DNA of 64,000 nt from an uncultured Bacteroidales bacterium (GTDB lineage: Bacteria; Bacteroidota; Bacteroidia; Bacteroidales; Muribaculaceae): contig CADBNR010000004.1 in the NCBI GenBank assembly GCA_902796035.1, positions 1 through 64,000 of the forward strand, read 5' to 3'. Positions within the stretch are counted from its first letter, which is position 1, and each line of letters starts with the position of its first letter. Below, in pieces: positions 1-8,437 of the stretch. Position numbers and translations under genes: made by a program. Below the pieces are notes generated by a model. The model ran no database searches. It worked only from the letters and a program-made list of their open reading frames with translations, and was not told where the DNA came from.

Positions 1-85
1 AGGGGAAGAGAGCTCGAAGGGGAAGAGAGCTCGAAGGGGAAGAGAGCTCGAAGGGGAAGAGAGCTCGAAGGGGAAGAGAGCTCGA
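1..85. repeat. 17-bp tandem repeat array (5 exact copies)
   Basis: Five identical copies of AGGGGAAGAGAGCTCGA lie head to tail and run off the left edge, so the full copy number is unknown. The array stops 4 bp before the stop codon of the minus-strand regulator at 90-1064. Each unit contains the palindrome GAGCTC. The unit length is not a multiple of three and no reading frame uses it. Perfect identity between copies suggests recent expansion or homogenisation. Confidence 0.95.
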
Positions 86-89
86 AGCT

Positions 90-1064
90 TCAGTCGAGAC
101 TGACTTCGGAGATGTCGATGATGTTGTGGAGGATGGCGTAGATGGTTAGGCCGGCGGCGGAGTGGATCTGCAGCTTGGAAGCGATGTTGCGGCGGTGAGT
201 GGTGACGGTATGCACGGACAGGAACAGCCGGTCGGCTATCTCTTTGTTGGAAAGCCCTTTGGCAACAAGCCCGATAATCTCCTTCTCGCGGTTGCTGATG
301 GCCTCCGTTTCTTTGTCACTGGGATCGGAGGGTGCTGACTCCACGCATGATTCGTCCGAACGTTGGTCGCGCAGTTCCTTCATCTTCTGTTCCAGCGCGA
401 GGCCGGCGGGCATGAACAGCTCGTTCTCGATGCGCCAGTGCGATGTCAGGTCGTTCTCGACGTTGATTATGTCATAGAGGGCGTAGGTCAGCACATTGTT
501 GGTGGTGTGCGGGTAGTGGCGGATTATGATGTCCTTGAGCTCCTGCAGCTTGTCGACCATGTCGTCGTGGTTCAGCGAATAGTCCAGAAGCGAGACGCAG
601 TCGTCGTCCTGACCGGCAGCCATGCCGTTGACGTGCGGGAATATCACGTCGTTCTCATGCTTCATGTGACGGTTCACCTCGGCCGTGTAGTCGTCGTAAT
701 ATTTCAGTATCAGGAAGCCGACGTCGTTTGCGTCCTGGCAATTGATGGCCTTGATCAGTTTCTCGCGGATGGAGGGTAGTATGAAGTCGAGAAAATAGGA
801 ATGAGCGTTCTCAAGATAGGTGATCAAGGCCGGCAGGCTGATGTTGCGTGTGGAGTAGGGGCGACCGCACACCAAGTTGGCTACGGCCAGGAATGTGGGG
901 GTGTCCAGATGCTCGTTGCGGCATATTTCCGCTATGGAACTGTCGCCGAAGCCTAACGGGATGTTAAAACGGTCTATGACCAGCAGCAGAAGGTTGTTGT
1001 CGTCCACAAGGTCGCGCAGCCGATCGTCGGCATGATATGCCTCAATGATATTTATCTTCTCCAT
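90..1064 (-). CDS. Hemerythrin-like di-iron domain fused to LuxR-type HTH regulator
   Basis: This 324-residue cytoplasmic protein appears to join an N-terminal RIC/YtfE-type hemerythrin four-helix bundle (about residues 75-225) to a LuxR/GerE helix-turn-helix (about 256-320). Residues that fit the di-iron ligand set of the YtfE family are H88, H133, E137 (an HxxxE pair), H166, H209 and E213 (a second HxxxE pair); H144 also lies nearby. The HTH reads REKEIIGLVAKGLSNKEIA and so on, a normal GerE recognition unit. RIC proteins act on iron under nitrosative or oxidative stress, so the likely role is transcription control by O2, NO or iron status. It is monocistronic, with its own promoter at 1084-1091. 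Domain calls are strong; the ligand and regulon are inferred. Confidence 0.85.
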   Translation of the reverse strand: MEKINIIEAYHADDRLRDLVDDNNLLLLVIDRFNIPLGFGDSSIAEICRNEHLDTPTFLAVANLVCGRPYSTRNISLPALITYLENAHSYFLDFILPSIREKLIKAINCQDANDVGFLILKYYDDYTAEVNRHMKHENDVIFPHVNGMAAGQDDDCVSLLDYSLNHDDMVDKLQELKDIIIRHYPHTTNNVLTYALYDIINVENDLTSHWRIENELFMPAGLALEQKMKELRDQRSDESCVESAPSDPSDKETEAISNREKEIIGLVAKGLSNKEIADRLFLSVHTVTTHRRNIASKLQIHSAAGLTIYAILHNIIDISEVSLD

Positions 1065-1083
1065 AACGCTCTGATTTCGGTTG

Positions 1084-1091
1084 CAAAGTTA
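1084..1091 (-). promoter_or_regulatory. -7 box of the hemerythrin/LuxR gene
   Basis: Read on the minus strand this is TAACTTTG, matching the Bacteroidetes -7 consensus TAnnTTTG. It lies about 20 bp upstream of the start codon at 1064. No clear -33 TTTG is seen at the usual spacing. It sits directly beyond the terminator of the xylose operon. Confidence 0.6.
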
Positions 1092-1137
1092 CGAAAAAAA
1101 GCGAAAAGGGGAGATACCTAAAAATAAGTATCTCCCC
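1092..1137 (-). terminator. Rho-independent terminator of the xylose operon
   Basis: A perfect 10-bp stem (GGGGAGATAC, 1108-1117, with its complement at 1128-1137) closes a 10-nt loop. On the minus strand it is followed by a T-rich run. It is 28 bp past the stop codon of the sugar porter, which places the end of the xylB-xylA-xylE transcript here. Confidence 0.8.
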
Positions 1138-1164
1138 GAACCGGATGCACAGTAAAGTGCTAAA

Positions 1165-2637
1165 TTATTTCTTCTTGGACCAGAGTTTGGACATCTGTTC
1201 CAGGGTCTTGCCTTTGGTCTCGGGCACGAGCCTGGCGACGAACCATGCGGCCAGCACACAGATCACGCCATACAAGGCGTAGACGAAGATGTGGCCGAAG
1301 CTTGAGCCCATGTCAGGCGTGGACATGTTGTACAGAGGTACGAACGTGGAGGAGACTATGAAGTTCGAAATCCACTGGAACGCCACCGCGATGGCCACGG
1401 CCTGGCTGCGGATGGTGTTGGGGAAAATCTCGGATATCAGCACCCAACAGATTGGACCCCACGAGAACATGAAGCTTGCGGAGTAAATCATGATGGAGAC
1501 GGCGGGGAAGTAGGTGCCGAGCGAAACCACATTGGCCAGCGCAACGCCGAAGGCACCGATGGCCATGCCGATGGACCCCCATATCAGCAGAGGCTTGCGG
1601 CCCAGTTTCTCGACCGTGAACACGGCCACGAGAGTGAACGAGATATTGACGATGCCCATGATGACGGTCTGCACCATCGGGTTGCCCATACCCATCGACT
1701 CGAATATGCGCGGCGCGTAGTACAGCACGGCGTTGATGCCCACGAACTGCTGGAACACCGACAGCATGATGCCCACGAAGATGACCATGTATCCGAACGA
1801 GAACAGTTTCTCGCTCTTGGCCTCCACAGTACTTTTTATCTGGTTCAGTACCTCCACGCCCTTGGCACGTCCGTTGATTCGGCTCAGGATAGCCAATGCC
1901 TTGGTGTCCTTGCCCACCAATGCCAGATAGCGCGGCGACTCTGGCACGAAGCATACCAGGACGGTGAATGCGGCGGCCACGAAGGCTTCGGAGCCGAACA
2001 TATAGCGCCAGCCGGTCTGAATAGTCCAGGGATCGGACTGCGGGCTGACTGCATATACCGTCTCGCCTATCTTTTCGATGACGGGGTTGGTGTGTTCGCC
2101 AAGGATCAGGAAGTTGACGAAATAAACCACGAGCTGACCGAAGATAATGGCGAACTGGTTCCACGACACGAGTGTTCCACGCAGGTTGGAGGGCGCCACC
2201 TCGGCGATGTACATGGGGCAGATGGCCGACGCGATGCCGACGCCGATGCCGCCGATGATGCGGTAAATGTTGAAAGCCACCAACAGCGAGAAGGTAGGCT
2301 TGCCGTAGTCAAAGAAGAAGAACTCAGGGTAGTACGAGCCGAGGGCCGATACGAGGAAAAGGATGCCGGCCAGGACCAATGTGGGCTTGCGGCCGTAGCG
2401 CGAGGCGACGAGGCCCGAGATGGCCGAGCCGATGATACATCCCAGCAGGGCGCTGGAGGATGTGATGCCGTGAATCACGTCGGTGTAGACGAAGTCCCGG
2501 GCACCTAAGAAGAATGCCTGCAGACCCTTCTCGGCTCCCGAAATCACGGCTGTGTCGTAACCGAACAGCAGACCGCCCAGGACGGCCACCGCAACGATGG
2601 AAAAAAGGTAGGCTTTGCTGCCTTTGTCGTTTGTCAT
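1165..2637 (-). CDS. xylE: MFS sugar porter, probable D-xylose:H+ symporter (XylE-like)
   Basis: This 490-residue, 12-helix member of the sugar porter branch of the major facilitator superfamily imports a monosaccharide across the inner membrane. Family signatures visible are GGLLFGYDTAVISGAEKG near the N-terminus, the R-x-G-R-R/K loop motifs (YGRKPT, LGRKPLL), PESPRYL at the end of the N-half and PETKGKTLE at the C-terminus. It is the last gene of an operon with xylulokinase and xylose isomerase, so xylose is the best substrate; other pentoses or hexoses remain possible. I place the start at MTNDKGSK (2637). A longer frame to 2679 would translate through a 26-nt hairpin and adds a non-hydrophobic leader, so it is unlikely. 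Confidence 0.88.
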   Translation of the reverse strand: MTNDKGSKAYLFSIVAVAVLGGLLFGYDTAVISGAEKGLQAFFLGARDFVYTDVIHGITSSSALLGCIIGSAISGLVASRYGRKPTLVLAGILFLVSALGSYYPEFFFFDYGKPTFSLLVAFNIYRIIGGIGVGIASAICPMYIAEVAPSNLRGTLVSWNQFAIIFGQLVVYFVNFLILGEHTNPVIEKIGETVYAVSPQSDPWTIQTGWRYMFGSEAFVAAAFTVLVCFVPESPRYLALVGKDTKALAILSRINGRAKGVEVLNQIKSTVEAKSEKLFSFGYMVIFVGIMLSVFQQFVGINAVLYYAPRIFESMGMGNPMVQTVIMGIVNISFTLVAVFTVEKLGRKPLLIWGSIGMAIGAFGVALANVVSLGTYFPAVSIMIYSASFMFSWGPICWVLISEIFPNTIRSQAVAIAVAFQWISNFIVSSTFVPLYNMSTPDMGSSFGHIFVYALYGVICVLAAWFVARLVPETKGKTLEQMSKLWSKKK

Positions 2638-2659
2638 GATGTTAAATTTTAATTTGTAT

Positions 2660-2685
2660 CTGGGGTTGCCGCAAGGCAACCCCAG
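2660..2685. repeat. Perfect hairpin between xylA and xylE, GCAA loop
   Basis: CTGGGGTTGCC pairs perfectly with its complement across a GCAA tetraloop (11-bp stem). There is no U-run, so full termination is unlikely. It may be an mRNA processing or stability element that lowers xylE expression relative to xylA. Confidence 0.6.
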
Positions 2686-2702
2686 AAGTCAATTCTAATT
2701 TT

Positions 2703-2747
2703 GAATGTTGAATTTTGAATTCAGGCGACATTCAAAATTCAACATTC
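2703..2747. repeat. 18-bp perfect inverted repeat in the xylA-xylE gap
   Basis: GAATGTTGAATTTTGAAT and its exact reverse complement flank a 9-nt loop. The AT-rich ATTCAAAATTCAACATT wording resembles dispersed intergenic repeats familiar from Bacteroidales genomes. It lies between xylA (stop at 2764) and the hairpin at 2660-2685. Confidence 0.7.
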
Positions 2748-2763
2748 CACATTCAAAATAACT

Positions 2764-4083
2764 TTAGGCGTACATGTTTACGATAGCCTCGTAGAGTTCC
2801 TGCTTGCCGCTGGTCTGGGCGGGTTCGGGGTTCTTCTTGGCGTATGCCACGACATCCTCCAGAGTCAGTTTGCCTTCCTCGAACTTCTTGCCTTCGCCGT
2901 TGTCGAACGAAGCGTAGCGGTCGGCCAGCATCTTCTTGTAAGGCGATTTCTCGAGCACGTCGGCGGCGCTGAGCAGAGCGCGGGCCATGGCGTCCATACC
3001 GGCGATGTGGGCGATGAATATGTCGTCCAGGTCGGTGGAGTTGCGGCGGGTCTTGGCGTCGAAGTTGGTACCGCCGTTGCCGAGGCCGCCGTTGCGGATA
3101 ATCTGCATCATGGCCTGGGTCATCTCATAGTTGTCGATGGGGAACTGGTCGGTGTCCCAGCCGTTCTGATAGTCGCCGCGGTTGGCATCGATGCTGCCGA
3201 GCATTCCGTTGTCAACGGCTACTGCCAGCTCATGCTCGAACGTGTGGCCGGCCAGAGTGGCGTGGTTCACCTCGATGTTCACCTTGAAGTCCTTGTCCAG
3301 GTTGTGGGCCTTCAGGAAGCCGATTACGGTCTCGGTGTCGACGTCATACTGATGCTTGCTGGGCTCCATGGGCTTGGGCTCGATCAGGAACGTACCCTTG
3401 AAACCGTGAGCGCGGGCATAGTCGCGGGCCATGGTCAGCATTGTGGCCAGGTGCTCCTTCTCGCGCTTCTGGTCGGTGTTCAGAAGGCTCATGTATCCCT
3501 CGCGGCCACCCCAGAACACATAGTTGGTACCGCCCAGGGCGATGGTGGCGTCGATGGCGTTCTTGATCTGCACACATGCGCGAGCCACAACGTCGAAGTC
3601 GGGGTTGGTGGCAGCACCGTTCATGTAGCGGGCGTTGCCGAATACGTTGGCCGTTCCCCACAGGTTCTTGATGCCCGTAGAGGCCATCTTCTCCTTGAGG
3701 TATGCGGTTATCTCGTGCATACGAGCCTCATAGTCGGCTATATCCTCGCCGAGGTCGCCTATAAGGTCGGTGTCATGGAAGCAGAAATACTCGATGCCGA
3801 GCTTCTGCATGATCTCGAAGCCGGCGTCAGCCTTCTGCTTGGCTATTGTCATGGCGTCCGCGCCCTCGTTCCAGGGGAACTTCTTCGTTCCGCCGCCGAA
3901 CTGGTCGCCACCCTCGGCGCACAATGTGTGCCACCATGCCATGGCGAATTTCAGCCATTCCTTCATGGGCTTGCCCAGAACTACGCGCTCGGCGTCATAG
4001 TAACGATACGACATCGGATCGTACGATTCCGTGCCTTTGAACTGAATCTTCCCTATATGGGGAAAATATTCCTTTGTTGCCAT
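2764..4083 (-). CDS. xylA: Xylose isomerase
   Basis: This 439-residue cytosolic TIM-barrel enzyme converts D-xylose to D-xylulose using two divalent metals. It is a full-length class II type, as in other Bacteroides-group XylA proteins. Active-site features visible are FHDTD (H103, D106), EPKP (E235, K237), EVNHA (E271, H274), D299 in GSIDANRGD, and WDTD (D310, D312). It lies 20 bp downstream of xylB, so the two are cotranscribed. No residues are missing, and the enzyme should be active. The longest open frame on the opposite strand here is a codon-bias shadow. Confidence 0.98.
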   Translation of the reverse strand: MATKEYFPHIGKIQFKGTESYDPMSYRYYDAERVVLGKPMKEWLKFAMAWWHTLCAEGGDQFGGGTKKFPWNEGADAMTIAKQKADAGFEIMQKLGIEYFCFHDTDLIGDLGEDIADYEARMHEITAYLKEKMASTGIKNLWGTANVFGNARYMNGAATNPDFDVVARACVQIKNAIDATIALGGTNYVFWGGREGYMSLLNTDQKREKEHLATMLTMARDYARAHGFKGTFLIEPKPMEPSKHQYDVDTETVIGFLKAHNLDKDFKVNIEVNHATLAGHTFEHELAVAVDNGMLGSIDANRGDYQNGWDTDQFPIDNYEMTQAMMQIIRNGGLGNGGTNFDAKTRRNSTDLDDIFIAHIAGMDAMARALLSAADVLEKSPYKKMLADRYASFDNGEGKKFEEGKLTLEDVVAYAKKNPEPAQTSGKQELYEAIVNMYA

Positions 4084-4103
4084 TTCTTAGTGTGATTTAT
4101 AGG

Positions 4104-5585
4104 TTATAATGATTTTTCAAGTATGTTTTTCCAGCGGTCGAATGCGTCGATATATGGCTGACGGTCGGCTGCTGGATGGATTACGTCAATCTGCCTGAGG
4201 GTGGAGAACGCCTGGTCGCGGTTGTCGTAGATGCCGGCGCCGATACCGGCGCCACGTGCAGCTCCGGCCGAGCCGTCGGTGTCGAACAGCACTATGTCGG
4301 CGCCCGAAACGGATGCAAGTGTGTCACGGAACACCGGACTGAGGAACATATTGGCGTGGCCGGCGTGTATCTTATTGATCTGCATACCGATGCCTTCCAT
4401 CACCTCCATGCCGTACATCAGTGCGAACACGATGCCTTCCTGCGCGGCGCGCAACAGGTCGTTGCGGTCGTTGATGTTGAAGCGGATGCCATGGAACGAT
4501 GCGCCCGGATCCTGATTCTTCAGCACGCGCTCGGCGCCGTTGCCGAAGGGGAGGATGGTGACGCCGCGCGAGCCGACGGGAGACTTGGCTGCCAGTTCGT
4601 TCATCATGTCGTATGAGCAGTCGGGTGCGGCCACGTTGCGTTTCATCCAAGAATTGAGGATGCCTGTGCCGCTGATGCAGGTCATTACGCCGATGCGCGG
4701 GTCCTCGGCGGTGTGGTTAACGTGCGCGAAGTTGTTGACGCGGCTCTGCGGGTCATAGTCCACGCGGTCGTTGATACCGAACACCACGCCTGACGTGCCG
4801 GCAGTCGCGGCAACTTCGCCCGGCTCGAATACATTGAGCGACAAGGCGTTGTTGGGCTGGTCACCGGCGCGGTATGTGATGGGGGTGCCGGGAGCGAGAC
4901 CTAATTCAGCGGCAGCCTCCGAGGTGAGGCCACCCTGATTGCTGAAGGTGGGCACCACCTCGGGCAGTATGTCGACCGGATAGCCGAAATAATCCATCAG
5001 AATCCTGGCGGGACCGTTCTCGCGGAAATCCCACAGCATGTATTCCGACAGACCCTCGGGGTTGGTGAGGCAATTGCCCGTCATGCGCCATGCCACATAG
5101 TCGCCGGGAAGCATTATCTTCCAGATGCGGTCGAATTTCTCAGGTTCGTTCTCCTTGACCCAGGCCAGTTTGGTGGCTGTGAAGTTGCCGGGCCGGTTCA
5201 GGATATGGGGCATGATCGTGTCGTCGCCCAAATCGGCTGAAGCCTTCTCGCCGTAGGGGACGCCACGGCTGTCGCACCATATTATAGAGTCGCGTATCAC
5301 CTTGCCAGCCTTGTCCACCATCACCAGACCGTGCATCTGGTAAGAGATGCCGATGGCCTTGATGTCTTCGGGGTTGATTTTGGCCATTGCCATAACGGAC
5401 CTGGTGGCCTCGACCACGCGGGTCCACCAGTCTTCGGGAGCCTGCTCGGCCCAGCCGGGCTGAAGGCTCTTGATAGGAGCCTCCTGATGCGGGTAGAAGT
5501 CAGTGGCCAGCACTTTGCCGGTGGCCGCATCCATCAGACACGCCTTGACCGACGATGTCCCGAGATCATATCCTAACAGTATCAT
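4104..5585 (-). CDS. xylB: Xylulokinase (FGGY carbohydrate kinase)
   Basis: This 493-residue FGGY-family kinase phosphorylates D-xylulose to xylulose 5-phosphate, which feeds the pentose phosphate pathway. The N-terminal phosphate-binding segment LGYDLGTSSVKA (residues 4-15) and the substrate region SYQMHGLVMVD and IIWCDSRG are as expected of xylulokinases. The C-terminal AGHANMFLSPVFRDTLA replaces the usual GGGAKS segment, a variant I associate with Bacteroidetes enzymes. It is the first gene of the xylB-xylA-xylE operon. I do not see a TAnnTTTG box upstream (5586-5764), so its promoter may need an activator. Confidence 0.95.
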   Translation of the reverse strand: MILLGYDLGTSSVKACLMDAATGKVLATDFYPHQEAPIKSLQPGWAEQAPEDWWTRVVEATRSVMAMAKINPEDIKAIGISYQMHGLVMVDKAGKVIRDSIIWCDSRGVPYGEKASADLGDDTIMPHILNRPGNFTATKLAWVKENEPEKFDRIWKIMLPGDYVAWRMTGNCLTNPEGLSEYMLWDFRENGPARILMDYFGYPVDILPEVVPTFSNQGGLTSEAAAELGLAPGTPITYRAGDQPNNALSLNVFEPGEVAATAGTSGVVFGINDRVDYDPQSRVNNFAHVNHTAEDPRIGVMTCISGTGILNSWMKRNVAAPDCSYDMMNELAAKSPVGSRGVTILPFGNGAERVLKNQDPGASFHGIRFNINDRNDLLRAAQEGIVFALMYGMEVMEGIGMQINKIHAGHANMFLSPVFRDTLASVSGADIVLFDTDGSAGAARGAGIGAGIYDNRDQAFSTLRQIDVIHPAADRQPYIDAFDRWKNILEKSL

Positions 5586-5683
5586 AGTGTTTCGTTATTT
5601 TCGCTATTAATGGTATTCGTGTGTTTGTTTTTACATTAATTACGTATGTAGGTGCGGAAATACCCATGCGGGTGCGAAAATTT

Positions 5684-5756
5684 ATTTTGGCTGAAGCCAA
5701 AAGCCGGGACAAAACCGCCGGAATGAGTAGCCGGAAAGTCCGCAAGGGCCTTCCGG
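5684..5756 (-). terminator. Two hairpins downstream of the GH5 gene
   Basis: TTTTGGCT GA AGCCAAAA (5684-5701) is a perfect 8-bp stem, and on the minus strand it is followed by an A/T-rich run. A second stem at 5731-5756 pairs CCGGAAAGTCC with GGGCCTTCCGG around a GCAA loop with one mismatch and one wobble. They lie between the GH5 stop and the xylB start and probably separate the two transcripts. The remaining sequence (5586-5683) holds no recognisable operator. Confidence 0.5.
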
Positions 5757-5764
5757 CCGGAATG

Positions 5765-7495
5765 TTAAAAGGGATACTTGCCGTCAGCGGCGCCCTGCTT
5801 GAGAGCAGCGAGGTTGTCGGGGTCGATTACTGTTCCGGTCTGGCGGTTGAACATCTCGTTGGGAGTGTCCCACAGGAATGGGACGGCACCGTGGTTTTTG
5901 GCCGATTTCACTATGTAGGAGTGGTAATAGCAACGCGACGCACGATGACGGGCCTCGTCGATAGTATCCAGGAACGTGCGGCGACGGCCGCAGCCGAACT
6001 CGCCGATAATCACGGGTATGCCCTTATCGACGAAATTGGTCTTCAGCTTCTGCATCTGGGTGTCGATGTGGTTCTCTTCGCCCCATGTGCAGTCGCGGTC
6101 GGTGCCGGTGTGGAAATCCTGACCCCAGAAGTATCTTACCTTGGAGTCGGCACCCCATTCGCCATCGTTCTGAAGTAAGGTGAAGTCGGAGGGATCGTAG
6201 CAGTGCACCTCGAGCATCATGCGGTCGGCGACATTGTCCGTGGGCATATTGCCGGTGCAGTATTTCACGGCACGGTCTATGTCGGTGCCGGGGGCCTGTA
6301 CCACTAATACGCGATTGGCATTATTGGAGCCGGATGCGCGCACCACGTCGATGAAGGTCTGCATATACGCCTTGAGGGCATCGGCCGAGGCCTGTGTATC
6401 CTTGCCGGCCTCGTTGGCGCCGCAGAACACCAGATGCTTGTCATAATCCTTGAACCGGTCGGCTATCTGCGTCCAGAGCTCACGCTGAATGCGGTCCACG
6501 TCGGCGGAGTAGGAGTCGATGTTCAGTTCCATCCATCCCTCGTCCCAGTGTATGTTCATGAACACATAGAGGCCGTTGGCGATGCATAGCTGCACCACTT
6601 CGTCCACGCGTTTCATCCAGTCCTCGTCAATCTTCAGGGTATTCTTGTCTGAATGGTTGTACCATGCCACGGGGAGGCGGACGGCATCGAAGCCGGATTC
6701 ACGTATGCTCCGGATATAGTCTGCATTGATTTTGGCGGCTCCCCATGCAGTCTCGCCACCGATGGCCTCGAGTGTATTGCCGATGTTCACAGCCATCGAG
6801 ATGCTGGCTGCGGTCTCAAAGGCAGTCTCGTCGCACATGCCGGATGAAGCGGAGGCTCCCTGTCTTACAGCAACCGTCAGGTTCGTGGCGTTGTCGGAAT
6901 TCAGGGTGATGACGACCGAACCCTCACGGGATTCCGGACGGGAGTTGGCCGCGATTTTAACGTATAACTTCGATTCGGTCAATCCGCGAACCGGAGCGGG
7001 TACGATTTCCATCCAGGTGTCGGAAACGGTAGCCGTATAGTCGCCAGTCGCGAGTATTGGAATCTCCAGAGTCTCGCCGTCGGCCTTGACTTCGGGCGCA
7101 GTGTAACCGTCGGCTAAGAGAATGCCGTCGGAGTTGCGCTGTGTCACCTTGACGGTAGCCTCGTTGGCACCGCAGGTTATCTTCAGGTTGCCCGTACGGT
7201 TGTCGTAGACGTTATTGTCGGTTACGTTAACGGGCACGGCATATTCCGAGTTGGACTCACCGTTCAACGCGATGTCGCCTACGGAGAGCCATTCGGAATC
7301 GGATGTCACGGCCGGCTTGGACGGCGCTGCGACATAGAGGGTCTGTGTGGCCGCGGTCTTGAGGAACGTAAGTTCGGTGACGCCTACCTTGAACTGACCG
7401 GCAAAGGGTCCGTCCGGGTTGTTGTCCGAGTCCGAGCAGGAGCCCAGACCCAGGATAAGACTTAACAATGTTGACAGAAACAAAATTTTTTTCAT
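5765..7495 (-). CDS. BACON-domain GH5 endoglucanase, surface lipoprotein (probable endo-xyloglucanase)
   Basis: This 576-residue protein starts with a lipoprotein signal peptide (lipobox LGSC, lipidated C20). The Asp/Asn-rich stretch after the cysteine fits surface export. Two BACON-like beta-sandwich domains follow (about 30-120 and 125-215), then a GH5 barrel (about 225-570). The predicted acid/base is E362 (FCGANEAG) and the nucleophile E499 (IIGEFG). NIGNTLEA, NIHWDEGW and HCYDP resemble GH5 subfamily 4, the group with the BACON-GH5 endo-xyloglucanase of B. ovatus. The likely job is cutting the beta-1,4-glucan backbone at the cell surface. The IS remnant starts about 15 bp upstream of its start codon, so expression may be altered. 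Substrate specificity within GH5 is inferred. Confidence 0.88.
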   Translation of the reverse strand: MKKILFLSTLLSLILGLGSCSDSDNNPDGPFAGQFKVGVTELTFLKTAATQTLYVAAPSKPAVTSDSEWLSVGDIALNGESNSEYAVPVNVTDNNVYDNRTGNLKITCGANEATVKVTQRNSDGILLADGYTAPEVKADGETLEIPILATGDYTATVSDTWMEIVPAPVRGLTESKLYVKIAANSRPESREGSVVITLNSDNATNLTVAVRQGASASSGMCDETAFETAASISMAVNIGNTLEAIGGETAWGAAKINADYIRSIRESGFDAVRLPVAWYNHSDKNTLKIDEDWMKRVDEVVQLCIANGLYVFMNIHWDEGWMELNIDSYSADVDRIQRELWTQIADRFKDYDKHLVFCGANEAGKDTQASADALKAYMQTFIDVVRASGSNNANRVLVVQAPGTDIDRAVKYCTGNMPTDNVADRMMLEVHCYDPSDFTLLQNDGEWGADSKVRYFWGQDFHTGTDRDCTWGEENHIDTQMQKLKTNFVDKGIPVIIGEFGCGRRRTFLDTIDEARHRASRCYYHSYIVKSAKNHGAVPFLWDTPNEMFNRQTGTVIDPDNLAALKQGAADGKYPF

Positions 7496-7510
7496 TTTTT
7501 ATGATGGAAA

Positions 7511-8275
7511 ACTATTAATATTAGAAGTTGTTTAAACTAATTTACGTTTAGAAGTGATTTAAACTTATTTCAAAAACATAAAAAGTCTTTTAAGATATAA
7601 AAACACAGCGTATTCCGACTGAAATTCGCTATATTAGAGTTGCGACACTTTAATTTACCGAACCAATGCCGAAATACATTGTACTCGACAAAGATACAAT
7701 AAAAAATGAAATAATGCCCTATCTCAGCGTAGCAAAAAGAGGATACGTCTCCCAAGGCAGCCTCATCGAGGTCGTGAATGCGATTCTCCATAAGCTCAAG
7801 AGCGGGTGCCAGTGGCATCAGCTTCCGGTGGAACATCTCTTCGGGGATGTGGTGCTGAGCTGGAATGCGGTCTACCATCATTTCAGGAAATGGTGCAGAC
7901 TTGGAGAATGGCAGTCCATGTTCGCCGCCCTTGTCAGGAAATATAAAGACAGGCTCGATATGTCCGTGACCCATATCGACGGATCCCATACACCTGCGCT
8001 GAAAGGTGGAGAGAGCCATGAAATCATCGCCAACGTTTGCCCTAATCCCCGTAATGGAGAGCCTGCCGAGGATTATCTGTTCGATGATGAACTTTATAAG
8101 GAACGATTCGTGATTGTACGCACCAATGCCTGGATGGACGGCTTTCGATCCATTCTGACCAGATTCGACACCACTGTTTCCAGTTGGAAGGGGTGGAACT
8201 ATCTGGCTTTCGCTGTGGTTTTCCTTAAAAAAATTCACAAATCACAAAAGTTTAAATGAGTTCGTTGTTAATAGT
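7511..8275 (+). mobile_element. Decayed IS5-type insertion sequence
   Basis: Imperfect inverted ends bracket an internally deleted transposase. The left end contains ACTATTAA and GAAGTnnTTTAAACT; the right end read inward contains ACTATTAA and GAACTCATTTAAACT. The left end is duplicated: TTAGAAGTTGTTTAAACT at 7521 and TTAGAAGTGATTTAAACT at 7548, 27 bp apart. No target-site duplication is clear, so the exact boundaries are uncertain by some tens of bases. It sits in the upstream region shared by the GH5 gene (minus) and the hybrid regulator (plus). Confidence 0.7.
7666..8259 (+). pseudogene. Internally deleted IS5-family DDE transposase
   Basis: The frame is intact for 197 codons but appears to lack the middle of the protein. 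Residues 1-116 carry the N-terminal region and the first catalytic Asp (D105 in HIDGSHTPA). The text then jumps at about residue 117 to the C-terminal part (NVCPNPRNG, DDELYKERFVI, TNAWMDGFRS, with the third acidic residue near E147). The segment holding the second catalytic Asp, found in full-length IS5-type transposases, is absent. The deletion kept the frame. The product should be catalytically dead unless it acts as an inhibitor. Confidence 0.8.
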
Positions 8276-8320
8276 GTTTCGGTATATGGTAAGTTCGTGT
8301 GCTTTATGTTGTTTCCGTTG

Positions 8321-8328
8321 CAAAATTA
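8321..8328 (-). promoter_or_regulatory. Likely ancestral -7 box of the GH5 gene, now beyond the IS
   Basis: On the minus strand this reads TAATTTTG, the same -7 box used at 8502, 12697 and 41690. It points toward the GH5 gene, but the IS remnant (about 7511-8275) lies between. No -33 TTTG is evident. Assignment to the GH5 gene is by position only. Confidence 0.45.
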
Positions 8329-8437
8329 ATATTCGTTCACATTTGTTCAGGGGAGTTAATGATTATAAGGCGTGAATGATTTGTTCCATCCCGACATTAG
8401 TTGTTAATAAAAAGGGTATGAAATGATAATCGGACGC

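Noticed and set aside
1..85. Possible CRISPR array
   Set aside because: The units are contiguous with no spacers and are only 17 bp long.
2637..2679. Upstream start for the sugar porter
   Set aside because: The extra codons read through a perfect hairpin and carry no family similarity; the ATG at 2637 opens the normal N-terminus.
3007..4095. Long plus-strand open frame (362 codons) opposite xylA
   Set aside because: It mirrors xylA codon by codon, has no family features and lies over a complete xylose isomerase; high GC keeps the antisense frame open.
7570..8238. 222-codon minus-strand frame inside the IS remnant
   Set aside because: It is antisense to the transposase, and the plus frame has clear transposase motifs.
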